Below are positions 34,544 to 41,957 of a stretch of DNA of 64,000 bases, piece after piece (within the stretch, counting starts at the first letter, position 1; each line of letters begins with the position of its first letter). Position numbers and translations under genes: made by a program. Origin of the DNA: Chloroflexota bacterium (GTDB lineage Bacteria > Chloroflexota > Anaerolineae > UBA4142); contig JACQYF010000075.1 in the NCBI GenBank assembly GCA_016208315.1, positions 32,871-96,870 on the forward strand. Reading direction: 5' to 3'. The notes under the pieces were generated by a model. It was not told the DNA's origin, did no database searches, and worked only from the letters and a program-made list of their open reading frames with translations.

Positions 34544-34690
34544 CGTTACCGTTCAAATTCTCGCTAACGGATATTTGGGCGCAACCTTCTATATTTCGGG
34601 TCCGGCAGGGCGGTGGACGGCCGTCGTTCGCTATGTGGGCGGTGAGATAAGAATCCCATTTGATGTTGTAAAGTGAAAACAGGGCTGGCT

Positions 34691-35539
34691 GTGAACTACT
34701 CTCCACAAGAACTGATGGTTGCCGCGGCGGCGCGCGAAATCCGCGATGGTGAAGTTGTGTTCTGCGGCATGCGCTTGCCGCTGATCGCGTTCGCGCTGGC
34801 GAAAGAGGTGCACGCGCCAAACGCGATTGGCTTGTTCGAGTGCGGCTTGGTGCGTGATACGCCGTCGCCTGAATTGCTCTACACGATGGGCGATCCGCCG
34901 AACATCACGAACGCGCAGTGGGCCACGCGCATGATCAACATCATGGGGCTGCTCCAACAGGGCTGCGTGGACCTGGGCTTTATCGGCGGCGCGGAACTCG
35001 ACCGATTTGGGAATCTCAATACGTCGTATATCGGCGATTGGTCTTTGGTTCGTAGTGAGCGACGGAGCGAAGCGGAGTCGCGTTCCGACGGCACTCCGTT
35101 TCAGTTCCCTCGGTTCCTCGGGACGCCTGACTACAAACCATTCACCAAGTTGCCCGGCTCCGGCGGCGCGGCGGATATTGCGAGCTTATCCCAGCGGCTC
35201 GTCGTCATCATGGCGCACGAAAAGCGGCGGCTGGTCGAACGCGTCAGCTACGTGACATCGGCGGGCTATGGCGAGGGAAACGGCTGGCGACAACGCGTCG
35301 GGCTGCCGCGCGGCGGGCCGAGCGCCGTCATCACGACATTGTGCGTACTCGGCTTCGATCCCGCGACCGGGGAAGCGGTTCTGCGCTCGTATCATCCGGG
35401 ACAGACGATCGAATCGGTGCGCTCGGAAACGGGTTGGGACTTGAACGTTGCGGCGGACGCGCACGAGACCAAGCCGCCGACGGAAAAGGAACTTGCCATC
35501 ATTCGGCGTTACGATCCGCAAGGATTTTGGACGCGATAA
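34691..35539 (+). CDS. Family I CoA-transferase, beta-type subunit (IpdB/GctB-like), with repeat-encoded insert
   Basis: The 282-residue protein opens NYSPQELMVAAAAREIRDGE and has FCGMRLPLIAFALAKEVHAP and IGGAELDRFGNLNTSYIGDW. Then comes a segment not in the family (LVRSERRSEAESRSDGTPFQ, residues about 120-140), after which the family sequence resumes with FTKLPGSGGAADIA. The extra piece is encoded by GAGCGACGGAGCGAAGCG, a repeat-like element that kept the frame. GTG 34691 is preferred over GTG 34673 because family members start here. The matching alpha subunit is 5.3 kb upstream. Confidence 0.78.
   Translation: MNYSPQELMVAAAAREIRDGEVVFCGMRLPLIAFALAKEVHAPNAIGLFECGLVRDTPSPELLYTMGDPPNITNAQWATRMINIMGLLQQGCVDLGFIGGAELDRFGNLNTSYIGDWSLVRSERRSEAESRSDGTPFQFPRFLGTPDYKPFTKLPGSGGAADIASLSQRLVVIMAHEKRRLVERVSYVTSAGYGEGNGWRQRVGLPRGGPSAVITTLCVLGFDPATGEAVLRSYHPGQTIESVRSETGWDLNVAADAHETKPPTEKELAIIRRYDPQGFWTR
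35037..35115. repeat. REP-like element translated inside the CoA-transferase beta gene
   Basis: GAGCGACGGAGCGAAGCG and a downstream partial complement (CGTTCCGACGGCACTCCGTT) form a weak hairpin. The element adds about 28 residues in frame between two conserved blocks. Confidence 0.65.
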
Positions 35540-35542
35540 GGA

Positions 35543-35632
35543 GGAAGTACACAGGTACACAGGTAAACAGGTAGACACGTAAACACGTGACTTGTCTCCT
35601 TGTATATCTGTCTACCTGTCTACCTGCCATTA
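35543..35632. repeat. Inverted GTACACAG/GTAAACAG/GTAGACAC word array
   Basis: At least five forward words are followed by reverse words (CTTGTATATCTGTCTACCTG and similar), ending at the ATG of the amidohydrolase gene. The array fills the whole spacer. Confidence 0.8.
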
Positions 35633-36474
35633 TGCTTGCCATTGACGTTCACATCCACATCCAGCCGCTCGAAATGTTGAATGCCGAAGCGGCCAAGTCA
35701 TTCGGCGCACATCATGCCGATTGGCAAGAGGTGCTCGATCTCATCGCCAGCCCGGCTAGTTTTTTGAAATACCTCGATAGCGTCGGCGTTGAAAAGGCCG
35801 TGCTCATCAACTATGTGAGTCCGAACGTGATGGGCTTTACGGCCGAGGTCAACGACTGGGTCGCCGCTTACGCCAAGCACTCGCCCGACCGGCTCATTCC
35901 CTGCGGTTCGGTTCACCCGCGCTATACCAAAGATTGCGCGGCGGAGGTCAACCGCATCGCGGATTTGGGTATCCGCATGTTGAAGGTGCATCCGCCGCAC
36001 CAGTTGGTCTATCCGAACGCGTATCGCGAGAACTTGCCACAGCAAGCGCAGATCTATGAGCGCGCGCAAGCGCTCGGCCTGCCGGTCATGTTCCACACCG
36101 GCACTTCGATCTTCCCCAAGGCGCGCAACAAGTTCGCCCAACCGATTCATATTGACGATCTAATCGTAGATTTTCCAAAGCTGAAAATCATCCTCGCGCA
36201 CGGCGGGCGGCCGCTTTGGATGGACGAAGCGTTCTTTTTGCTTCGCCGCAGCAAGAACGTCTTTCTTGACATTTCGAGCATTCCGCCGCAAAATCTGCTC
36301 GAGTATTTTCCCCGTCTCGAAGAGATTGCCGATCAAACGCTGTTTGGTTCTGACTGGCCCGGGCCTGGCGTCAAGGACGTGGGCGCGAATTTGGAACGAT
36401 TCAAGGCGCTGCCGCTTGGCGATCAAGTCAAGCGCAAGATACTCCGCGACAATGCAATCAAGTTGTTTAGTTGA
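35632..36474 (+). CDS. Amidohydrolase-2 family metal-dependent hydrolase or decarboxylase
   Basis: This 280-residue TIM-barrel protein starts with the metal-binding DVHIHIQ, has LKVHPPHQ and FHTGTS for further ligands, LAHGG and the conserved GSDWPGPG near the end. The family includes ACMSD-type decarboxylases and lactone or ring hydrolases. In this setting, a decarboxylase or hydrolase of an aromatic acid or ring-opened product is likely. The gene starts at the edge of a GTAAACAG palindrome and precedes the CoA ligase gene. Confidence 0.78.
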   Translation: MLAIDVHIHIQPLEMLNAEAAKSFGAHHADWQEVLDLIASPASFLKYLDSVGVEKAVLINYVSPNVMGFTAEVNDWVAAYAKHSPDRLIPCGSVHPRYTKDCAAEVNRIADLGIRMLKVHPPHQLVYPNAYRENLPQQAQIYERAQALGLPVMFHTGTSIFPKARNKFAQPIHIDDLIVDFPKLKIILAHGGRPLWMDEAFFLLRRSKNVFLDISSIPPQNLLEYFPRLEEIADQTLFGSDWPGPGVKDVGANLERFKALPLGDQVKRKILRDNAIKLFS

Positions 36475-36527
36475 ATAGTTTCATCGTTGGATAGTCAGCG
36501 CATACGACTATGCAACTATAAAACTCC
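36474..36527. repeat. Short ATAGTTNNATAG word array
   Basis: GAATAGTTTCATCGTTGGATAG faces CGACTATGCAACTATAAAAC, an imperfect inverted array of the family also found at 49962-50052. Confidence 0.6.
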
Positions 36528-36539
36528 AAAGGAGGAGAA

Positions 36540-38129
36540 ATGGGTGCTGTTGCTTCGCCAGAGCGTTACAACGCGTCGACGACGTTCGTGGATGCCAATC
36601 TGGAAGCCGGACGCGGCGACAAAGCCGCGATCCTGTACGGCGATCAAACGTTGACGTACAATGACGTGGCGGCCATGATGAACCGCACTGGAAACGCGCT
36701 GCTCAAACTAGGCGTACAGATGGAGCAGCGCGTGATGTTGCTGCTGCTCGACTCGCCCGAATTCGTCGCCAGTTTCTTCGGCGCAATTCGGATGGGCGCG
36801 ATACCGATTCCGACGAACACGCTGCTCCGCGCTCCCGATTACGAGTACCTGCTCAACGATTCGCGCGCGGTCGCGTTGATCGTGAGCGAGCCGCTGTACG
36901 CGAACATCGCGCCGATCCGCGAAAAGCTGAAATGGCTCAAGCACGTGATCGTGGTTGGCTCTTCGACTGGCGCTCAGAATGCTCCTGCCGGCACAATCCA
37001 GTTCGCCGAGTGGATCAAGAACGAGTCGCCCGAACTTGCGCCTGCCGATACGGCGCGCGATGACGCGTGCTTTTGGCTGTATAGCTCCGGCACGACCGGG
37101 TTCCCGAAGGGCGCGGTCCACTTGCAGCACGACATGATTTACTGCGCCGAGAATTACGCGCGGTCGGTTCTGGGTATTAACGAAAACGACCGCACCTTTT
37201 CGGTCGCCAAATTGTTCTTCGCCTACGGACTGGGCAACGGACTGTATTTCCCCTTTTACGTCGGCGCGACGACGGTCCTCTATCCCGGTCGCCCGGAACC
37301 CAAACCGATCTATGAAGTCGTCACCAAGTACAAGCCAACTCTCTTCTTCTGCGTCCCAACAGCGTACGCGGGCTTGCTGGCGGCTGAAGATACCTCGGCC
37401 TACGATCTGAGTTCGGTGCGCTTGTGTGTGAGCGCGGGCGAGGCGCTGCCCAAGGCCCTCTTCGACAAGTGGTATGCCAAGTGGAATGTTGAAATCCTCG
37501 ACGGGATCGGCTCGACAGAAATCCTGCACATCTTTATTTCGAATCGGGCCAAAGAAGTGCGCCCGGGTTCGTCCGGCAAAATCGTCCCGGGTTACGACGC
37601 GAGAATTGTGGATGAAGAAGATCGTGAGTTGCCGCAGGGCGAAGTGGGCAATCTGCTCATCCGCGGCGATTCCACGTGCGCGTACTATTGGAACAAACAC
37701 GCCAAGACGAAAGAGACGATTGTAGGGGAGTGGATTCGCACGGGCGACAAGTACTTGGTGGACAAGGACGGTTATCTGTGGTACCAGGGTCGCTCGGATG
37801 ATATGCTCAAGGCGGGCGGCATCTGGGTCAGTCCGGTCGAAGTCGAAGCTACGTTAATCTCGCATCCCGCTGTGTTGGAATGCGCCGTCATCGGTCTGAT
37901 GGACAAGGACGAACTAATCAAGCCCAAAGCGTTCGTCATTCTCAAGCAGGGCTGCGCGCCGTCGCCGGAACTGGAGGCCGAACTCAAGACATTCGTCAAA
38001 GACAAAATCGCGGCGTACAAGTATCCGCGCTGGATCGAGTTCGTCAGCGAGTTACCCAAGACCGCGACCGGCAAGATTCAACGCTTTAAACTGCGCCAAC
38101 GCGAAGCGGAGTTTGCGAAAGGGATGTAG
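36540..38129 (+). CDS. Benzoate-CoA ligase family protein
   Basis: This 529-residue adenylate-forming enzyme has the P-loop YSSGTTGFPKG, the SVAKLFFAYGLGNGLYFPFY block typical of benzoate-CoA ligases, the GIGSTEILHIFISN A5 motif and the C-terminal lysine in KTATGKIQRF. It should convert benzoate, or a hydroxybenzoate, to its CoA ester with ATP. The product would enter either the 4-hydroxybenzoyl-CoA reductase route or ring oxidation. It follows an AAAGGAGGAGAA ribosome site and lies upstream of the UbiD leader. Confidence 0.88.
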   Translation: MGAVASPERYNASTTFVDANLEAGRGDKAAILYGDQTLTYNDVAAMMNRTGNALLKLGVQMEQRVMLLLLDSPEFVASFFGAIRMGAIPIPTNTLLRAPDYEYLLNDSRAVALIVSEPLYANIAPIREKLKWLKHVIVVGSSTGAQNAPAGTIQFAEWIKNESPELAPADTARDDACFWLYSSGTTGFPKGAVHLQHDMIYCAENYARSVLGINENDRTFSVAKLFFAYGLGNGLYFPFYVGATTVLYPGRPEPKPIYEVVTKYKPTLFFCVPTAYAGLLAAEDTSAYDLSSVRLCVSAGEALPKALFDKWYAKWNVEILDGIGSTEILHIFISNRAKEVRPGSSGKIVPGYDARIVDEEDRELPQGEVGNLLIRGDSTCAYYWNKHAKTKETIVGEWIRTGDKYLVDKDGYLWYQGRSDDMLKAGGIWVSPVEVEATLISHPAVLECAVIGLMDKDELIKPKAFVILKQGCAPSPELEAELKTFVKDKIAAYKYPRWIEFVSELPKTATGKIQRFKLRQREAEFAKGM

Positions 38130-38172
38130 ACAAGAATACACCGATAGGTACGAAAACTACTCTTACGGGTAG

Positions 38173-38202
38173 TAGACGCCAACGCGCTCGCCCCCGTATA
38201 AT
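38173..38202 (+). promoter_or_regulatory. Predicted promoter of the UbiD leader
   Basis: TAGACG (38173-38178) and a perfect TATAAT (38197-38202) are separated by 18 bases. The transcript would start near 38209. Confidence 0.6.
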
Positions 38203-38313
38203 ACTCGCAACATCGTTCTGACTTCAGGGCCGATGAAGTCAAACCCGACACCGTGACGATTGCGGTGTTACTCGGTGCGTTTCGCCTCGTCGTGATTGCG
38301 AAGGAGGGACGTA

Positions 38314-38430
38314 ATGTTGCGTTCGTCTAGTTTTCGTGCCGGTTCATTCGCCGACTGTGCGGCTTGTACGCAAGCCGATTCGGCAATACCCTCGCGCGAC
38401 GCGTCCACGTTCGGCGGTTTCCATTTCTAA
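38314..38430 (+). CDS. Possible 38-residue leader peptide
   Basis: An ATG with AAGGAGGGACGTA directly upstream opens an ORF reading MLRSSSFRAGSFADCAACTQ and ending TFGGFHF. It is followed 13 bases later by an intrinsic terminator. Translation could control whether that terminator forms, as in attenuation. The peptide has two Cys and many Ser and Ala but no run of one amino acid. It might instead be chance. The livK leader mini-ORF has a loosely similar start (MTLRPCFR). Confidence 0.4.
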   Translation: MLRSSSFRAGSFADCAACTQADSAIPSRDASTFGGFHF

Positions 38431-38443
38431 TAGATCGTGCGCC

Positions 38444-38471
38444 AGGCAGACAGTATTCGTCTGCCTTTTTT
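38444..38471 (+). terminator. Intrinsic terminator in the UbiD leader
   Basis: AGGCAGAC (38444-38451) pairs perfectly with GTCTGCCT (38459-38466) around a seven-base loop and runs into six T residues (38466-38471). It is the only textbook terminator with a T-tract noted in the window. Confidence 0.85.
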
Positions 38472-38529
38472 CATTTCGGCGTTGGCCCGTGGCGCGAGCC
38501 AAGCGATACATTTTTCCCAGGAGGTTACG

Positions 38530-39930
38530 GTGAGGGATCTAAGAGAGTTTATCGCCTGTTGCGAACAAGACGGCGAACTCAAGCGCGTCACGGCTCAAGT
38601 GGATTGGGATCTGGAACTAAGCCACATAGCGAAACTGAATGAAGAAAAAGGCGGACCGGCCCTGCTCTTTGAAAACGTTAAAGACTATGGCTCTCCCGTA
38701 TTGACGAGCGCGTGTACGACGACGAATCGCCTGGCGCTAATTATGGGCATGCCCAAGGAGACGAGTCTCGTCGAGATCATGCGCGAATGGGTCAAGCGGA
38801 CCAAGACCAAAGTGCCGCCGCGGTTCGTAGACAAAGCGCCTTGCAAAGAAAACATTGATATGGGCGACAAGGTCAACCTCTTCAAATTCCCGGTGCCCAA
38901 GGTCTATCCAAAGGACGGCGGACGCTTTTTCGGAACCACGGCGTACTGCGTCACCAAATCGCCCAAGACCGGTTGGGTGAATCTAGGCACCTATCGCCTG
39001 CAAATGCTCGACGAGCGAACGCTCGGTACGCAGTTCATCAAGGGCAAACACGCCGATATGATGCTCAAGGAATACGCCGAGCTGAAGAAACCGATGCCCG
39101 TCGCGGCCGTCATCGGCGGCGATCCCTTGTTGTTCGTGCTGGGCGCGGCGCGCATCCCGGCGTCCGAATCCGAATTGGATTACGCCGGCGCGATTCGCGG
39201 CTTTCCACTGGATGTCGTCAAAGGCGAAACCGTAGACCTGCCGATTCCGGCCACCGCGGAAATCGTCGTCGAAGGCGAAGTGGACCCTGTGGCAATGCTG
39301 CCCGAAGGACCTTTTGGCGAGTACACCGGATATTATTCCGGCATCGGCACCACGCCGCGGCCGTTCATCAAAGTCAAGTGCGTGACCTATCGCAACGATC
39401 CGATCTTCTGGCTGACGACGGTTGGGCGCGCGGTCACCGATACGCACATGACGATGGCGCTGAGTTATGGCGCGACGTTGTGGCAGGAATTGGAGCAGAT
39501 GCACGTGCCCGGCATCAAGTCGGTGTACTGCCCGCCGGAAGGCGCGGGTCGCTTTATCGCGATCATCTCGGTCAAGCAAATGTATCCCGGTCACGCGGCG
39601 CACGTCGGTACCGCGGCGATCTCGACCGAAATGGGCGCGTATGGACTCAAGACCGTTATCGTCGTTGACGAAGATATTGATGCCTGGGATCTGCCGCGCG
39701 TCCTTTATGCGCTGAGCTTTCGTTTCAATCCCGCGCGGGCCGAATTCATCAAACGCGGCCGCTCGACGCCGCTCGATCCATCCTTGCCGATTGACGCGCG
39801 CGAAATCACGTCCCGCATTATCATGGATGCAACCATCCCGTATGAGTGGAAAGAAAAGCCGATCCCAATAGCGCCCGATGCCGAATTGACGAAAAAGGTC
39901 CAAGCCCGCTGGGCCGAGCTGGGATTGTAG
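38530..39930 (+). CDS. UbiD family (de)carboxylase, phenylphosphate carboxylase-like
   Basis: The 466-residue protein is a UbiD-type enzyme that uses prenylated FMN. The motif LPEGPFGEYTGYYSG carries catalytic acidic residues, and VPKVYPKDGGRFFGTTAYC with TYRLQMLDERTLG forms the cofactor-binding region. In anaerobic phenol degradation, UbiD-like subunits PpcA and PpcB carboxylate phenylphosphate to 4-hydroxybenzoate. The phenylphosphate-synthase-like and HAD genes downstream support this role. The GTG at 38530 has AGGAGG five bases upstream; earlier codons lie in the terminator region. Only one UbiD-like gene is present, whereas the Thauera enzyme uses two. Confidence 0.85.
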   Translation: MRDLREFIACCEQDGELKRVTAQVDWDLELSHIAKLNEEKGGPALLFENVKDYGSPVLTSACTTTNRLALIMGMPKETSLVEIMREWVKRTKTKVPPRFVDKAPCKENIDMGDKVNLFKFPVPKVYPKDGGRFFGTTAYCVTKSPKTGWVNLGTYRLQMLDERTLGTQFIKGKHADMMLKEYAELKKPMPVAAVIGGDPLLFVLGAARIPASESELDYAGAIRGFPLDVVKGETVDLPIPATAEIVVEGEVDPVAMLPEGPFGEYTGYYSGIGTTPRPFIKVKCVTYRNDPIFWLTTVGRAVTDTHMTMALSYGATLWQELEQMHVPGIKSVYCPPEGAGRFIAIISVKQMYPGHAAHVGTAAISTEMGAYGLKTVIVVDEDIDAWDLPRVLYALSFRFNPARAEFIKRGRSTPLDPSLPIDAREITSRIIMDATIPYEWKEKPIPIAPDAELTKKVQARWAELGL

Positions 39931-39941
39931 GAGAGCCGGAC

Positions 39942-41210
39942 GTGCAGATTCTCGTCATCGGAATGTTGGACGAAAGGGAAGAGGGGCTTGCGCTCCTCAA
40001 GGAGAAAATCCAAGCTCGCAGGCACGAGGCCGTCATCGCCGACGTCAGTATCGGCACCGGCGCGCTGGCCCCGGCGCTCGCCGCAGACATCACGCCCGCC
40101 GAGATTGCGGCCGCGGGCGGCAGCAGCATCGAAACGGTCCGCGGGATGTTGGCCAAGGAACGCGACAAAGCTATCTCGACTATGGCCGAAGGGATGGCGA
40201 AAAGAGCCGTCGAGTTGTACGCGGCGGGCGAGCTGCAAGGCGTGATCGCGGTCGCGGGCATGACGGGCACTTTTCTGTCGCTCACGGTCATGCGCGCGCT
40301 CCCGTTCGGCTTGCCCAAAGTGCTGATCTCGAGCGTCGCGGCGATGCCCGCCTACGCCGGCAAATTCGCCGACTATTTTGGCGTGCGCGACATCACGGTC
40401 ATGCACACGGTGACCGATACCGTCGGCATGAACTCGCTCGTGCGCACGCTGATGATTAACGGCGCGGGCGCGATCTGCGGCATGGTCGAATCGTACGAAC
40501 CGCTCGCGCGCTCGGACAAGCCGTTGGTCGCCATGACCGAGTTTGGTTTCTGTGACAAGGGCGCGGGTTACGTGCGCGCCGAGATCAAAGACAACTACAA
40601 CGTCGTCTCTTTCCACGCAACGGGGCTGGGAGATCGCGCGGTCGAGGACTTGGTGGGGCAGGGGTTGTTTGATGCGTTCGTTGACCTGGTCCCCGCCAAC
40701 TATGGCGAATACCTGCTCGGCGGAAATCGCGCCTCCGCGCCCGACCGGCTGGAAGCGGCGTGCCGGCTCGGCGTCCCGTACATCCTCTCTCCCTGTGGAT
40801 TCGATATGCTGAGCTGCGGGCCCATCGAGCGCAAAGACAAGAACGACCCGTTGTGGGCCTCGCGCAAGCTGGCCGAGCGTAAACTGTTCGTGCAGGACGC
40901 GATGCGCGTCCAGGCGCGGACGAGCGCCGAGGAAATGGCGATGGTCGCCACCGCGGTCGCGGCCAAGTTGAACAAGCACACCAAGCCAAAGCAGGTCAAG
41001 TTCGTCATTCCGAGCAAAGGTTTCTCCTCGCTCAGCGTCGAGGGTGGGCAATTGCACGCGCCGGAAATAGACAAGGTATTTGCGGACACACTGCGCGAGT
41101 GCCTCAGCCCGGAGATCGAAATCATCACGGTCGACGCGCACATCAACACGCCCGAGTTCGGCAAAGCCGTCGCGGATGCATTGACACGGATTGCTTCGCG
41201 AAACGGATAA
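39942..41210 (+). CDS. UPF0261 (Tm-1-like) family protein
   Basis: This 422-residue protein has the two-domain UPF0261 pattern: ILVIGMLDEREEGLALLKE and GVIAVAGMTGTFLSLTVMRALP in the first part, PKVLISSVAAMPAYAGKFAD, and GQGLFDAFVDLVPANYGEYLLGG in the second. The family includes the plant Tm-1 N-terminus, and its function is not established. Here it lies in an operon between UbiD and HAD genes, 12 bases after the UbiD stop. GTG 39942 has GGAG eight bases upstream. A role in carboxylation or in handling the phenolic substrate can only be guessed. Confidence 0.8.
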   Translation: MQILVIGMLDEREEGLALLKEKIQARRHEAVIADVSIGTGALAPALAADITPAEIAAAGGSSIETVRGMLAKERDKAISTMAEGMAKRAVELYAAGELQGVIAVAGMTGTFLSLTVMRALPFGLPKVLISSVAAMPAYAGKFADYFGVRDITVMHTVTDTVGMNSLVRTLMINGAGAICGMVESYEPLARSDKPLVAMTEFGFCDKGAGYVRAEIKDNYNVVSFHATGLGDRAVEDLVGQGLFDAFVDLVPANYGEYLLGGNRASAPDRLEAACRLGVPYILSPCGFDMLSCGPIERKDKNDPLWASRKLAERKLFVQDAMRVQARTSAEEMAMVATAVAAKLNKHTKPKQVKFVIPSKGFSSLSVEGGQLHAPEIDKVFADTLRECLSPEIEIITVDAHINTPEFGKAVADALTRIASRNG

Positions 41211-41223
41211 GCGGATAAGCGGA
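41205..41223. repeat. CGGATAAG direct words
   Basis: Two to three copies of CGGATAAG sit between the UPF0261 stop and the HAD start; the start codon forms at the end of the last copy. The same word appears in the large palindrome at 43801-43879. Confidence 0.7.
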
Positions 41224-41888
41224 TGCAAGCCATCCTGTTTGACCTTGAAGGCACGCTGGTGGATTTTCAGTGGGATCTGCGGGGCGCTGTAACTGAGGTT
41301 GAGCGTCTGCTGGTTGGGCTGGGGTTTGATCCGTCCGCGTGGGAACGTCACTATGCCGCGCTGCGGAACAATGCCGTTCTGCTCGCGGCTCAACGAGGAC
41401 TGGACAAGCGCGACGTGGCGCGCGCGATTGACGTCGTGTACGACCGCTACGATCTGGATGCCGCGTCGCGCTGGTCGTTAGCGCCGGACGCGAAAACGGT
41501 TCTGGCTTTTCTGAAGGACGAGCGACACGTCAAACTGGGTCTGGTGACCAACATCGGCAGGCAAGCGGTCGAGTTGGGCGCGACGAGGTTGGGATTGAAG
41601 GGACTATTCGACGTCGTCATCACGCGCAACGACGTCGAACTGGTCAAGCCGTGCGGCGAGGGAATCAGGATCGCGCTGGCACATCTGGCCGCCAAGAACG
41701 CCGACGCGTTGTTCGTGGGCGATAGCGTGTCGGACGTCTTGGCCGCCAGGGATGGAGGGATCAGGGTGGCATTTGTTCAGGGAGGAGAAAGCGCACCGGC
41801 CTCCCTGAACGCCGCCAGCCCCGACTATCTCTGGCAATCGCTGGGCGAGCTGAAAAGGTTATACTCAGGAGGTGAACTAATCGCATAG
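41223..41888 (+). CDS. HAD family phosphatase, phenylphosphate carboxylase delta-like
   Basis: This 221-residue haloacid-dehalogenase-like protein has motif I FDLEGTLVDF, where the second catalytic Asp is Glu, motif II GLVTN, motif III lysine in VELVKPCGEG and motif IV GDSVSDVLAA. In Thauera, PpcD is a HAD protein of the phenylphosphate carboxylase complex that hydrolyses phenylphosphate. Position between UbiD and synthase genes fits that role. The Glu in motif I is unusual for a phosphatase and could lower or change activity. Confidence 0.72.
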   Translation: MQAILFDLEGTLVDFQWDLRGAVTEVERLLVGLGFDPSAWERHYAALRNNAVLLAAQRGLDKRDVARAIDVVYDRYDLDAASRWSLAPDAKTVLAFLKDERHVKLGLVTNIGRQAVELGATRLGLKGLFDVVITRNDVELVKPCGEGIRIALAHLAAKNADALFVGDSVSDVLAARDGGIRVAFVQGGESAPASLNAASPDYLWQSLGELKRLYSGGELIA

Positions 41889-41957
41889 TTAACTTGGGCA
41901 GCACACTCGATCGGATCGAACAAAAAATCAAATTCTCCCAAAGCGAAGGAGGAAAGA

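Larger units (their letters stand above)
38209..38529 (+). promoter_or_regulatory. Structured leader with short ORF and terminator ahead of the UbiD gene
   Basis: In order the leader holds the hairpin GACTTCA/TGAAGTC (38219-38239), the hairpin ACACCG/CGGTGT (about 38248-38267), a strong AAGGAGGG site, a 38-codon ORF (38314-38430) and an intrinsic terminator (38444-38471). The UbiD GTG follows 58 bases after the terminator. This is the layout of a transcription attenuator or riboswitch. I cannot match it to a known class; partial likeness to the FMN element is too weak to claim. Confidence 0.6.

Noticed and set aside
38209..38300. An FMN riboswitch in the UbiD leader
   Set aside because: Only short likeness (TTCAGGGC and a nearby CCCGAC) is seen; the conserved core stems and the second half are not present.
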